From an uncultured Christensenella sp. (lineage in GTDB: Bacteria; Bacillota; Clostridia; Christensenellales; Borkfalkiaceae): a stretch of 6,753 bases of DNA. The notes beneath the pieces were generated by a model. That model made no database searches. It saw nothing but the letters and a program-made list of their open reading frames with translations, and was not told the origin of the DNA. Position 1 is the stretch's first letter. Every line of letters begins with the position of its first letter. The translations under genes were made by a program, and so were the position numbers. The stretch is from assembly GCA_905212395.1 (NCBI GenBank), contig CAJMEI010000064.1, positions 1-6,753 on the forward strand. Direction: 5' to 3'. This document shows, piece by piece, positions 6,736 to 6,753 of this stretch.

Positions 6736-6753
6736 TCGCCTTGAAAAAGGCGA
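6736..6753 (+). terminator. Probable Rho-independent terminator, cut by the window edge
   Basis: TCGCCTT and AAGGCGA form a perfect 7-bp stem closed by a GAAA tetraloop, six bases after the stop of the last gene. An A-rich run (6730-6734) precedes it. The expected T run lies beyond the window, so the call rests on the stem, the stable loop and the position at the end of the operon. Confidence 0.7.

Overview
The window is from a low-GC bacterium that uses the standard genetic code: TGA is a real stop at the end of uvrB. The host-like part favours ATA (Ile), TTA (Leu) and AGA/AGG (Arg), but also GAC, TAC, AAC, ACG and GCG, so it is AT-rich yet rich in CpG. With the uvrB-uvrA gene order and UvrB/UvrA sequences of Gram-positive type, this suggests an uncultured Bacillota/Clostridia lineage, perhaps a gut or anaerobic one. 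That placement is inference at low confidence.

Layout. Bases 1-80 hold the likely 3' end of an unseen + strand gene and a U-rich hairpin terminator (40-76). Bases 80-142 read on the - strand as the C-terminal tail of a protein with host-like composition, broken off near base 142. Bases 141-542 contain no CpG dinucleotide and use GAT-type codons. This block looks foreign. It carries a 47-codon ORF (131-274, probably a gene remnant), a near-consensus sigma-A promoter (135-163) and most of an unrecognised 116-residue tail-anchored protein (271-621). From about 543 onward the composition returns to CpG-rich.

Bases 737-1453 encode two adjacent small proteins of the same design: an N-terminal winged-helix-like domain, a basic linker and one C-terminal membrane helix. 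The first has its own promoter-like sequence and a perfect 8-bp inverted repeat (702-730) that overlaps both the -10 and the ribosome binding site, a good candidate for autoregulation.

Bases 1531-6320 are uvrB and uvrA, overlapping at ATGA/TGATG, which together make the damage-recognition half of nucleotide excision repair. Both look intact. uvrC is not in the window. A 138-residue two-helix membrane protein (6313-6729) overlaps the end of uvrA by 8 bases with a strong ribosome binding site inside uvrA. A GAAA-loop hairpin at the right edge (6736-6753) probably ends this transcript, so uvrB-uvrA-membrane protein looks like one operon.

I see no complete mobile element, CRISPR array, rRNA or tRNA. 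The least explained parts are the CpG-free block with its junctions, the tandem wHTH-membrane proteins and the membrane protein coupled to uvrA.
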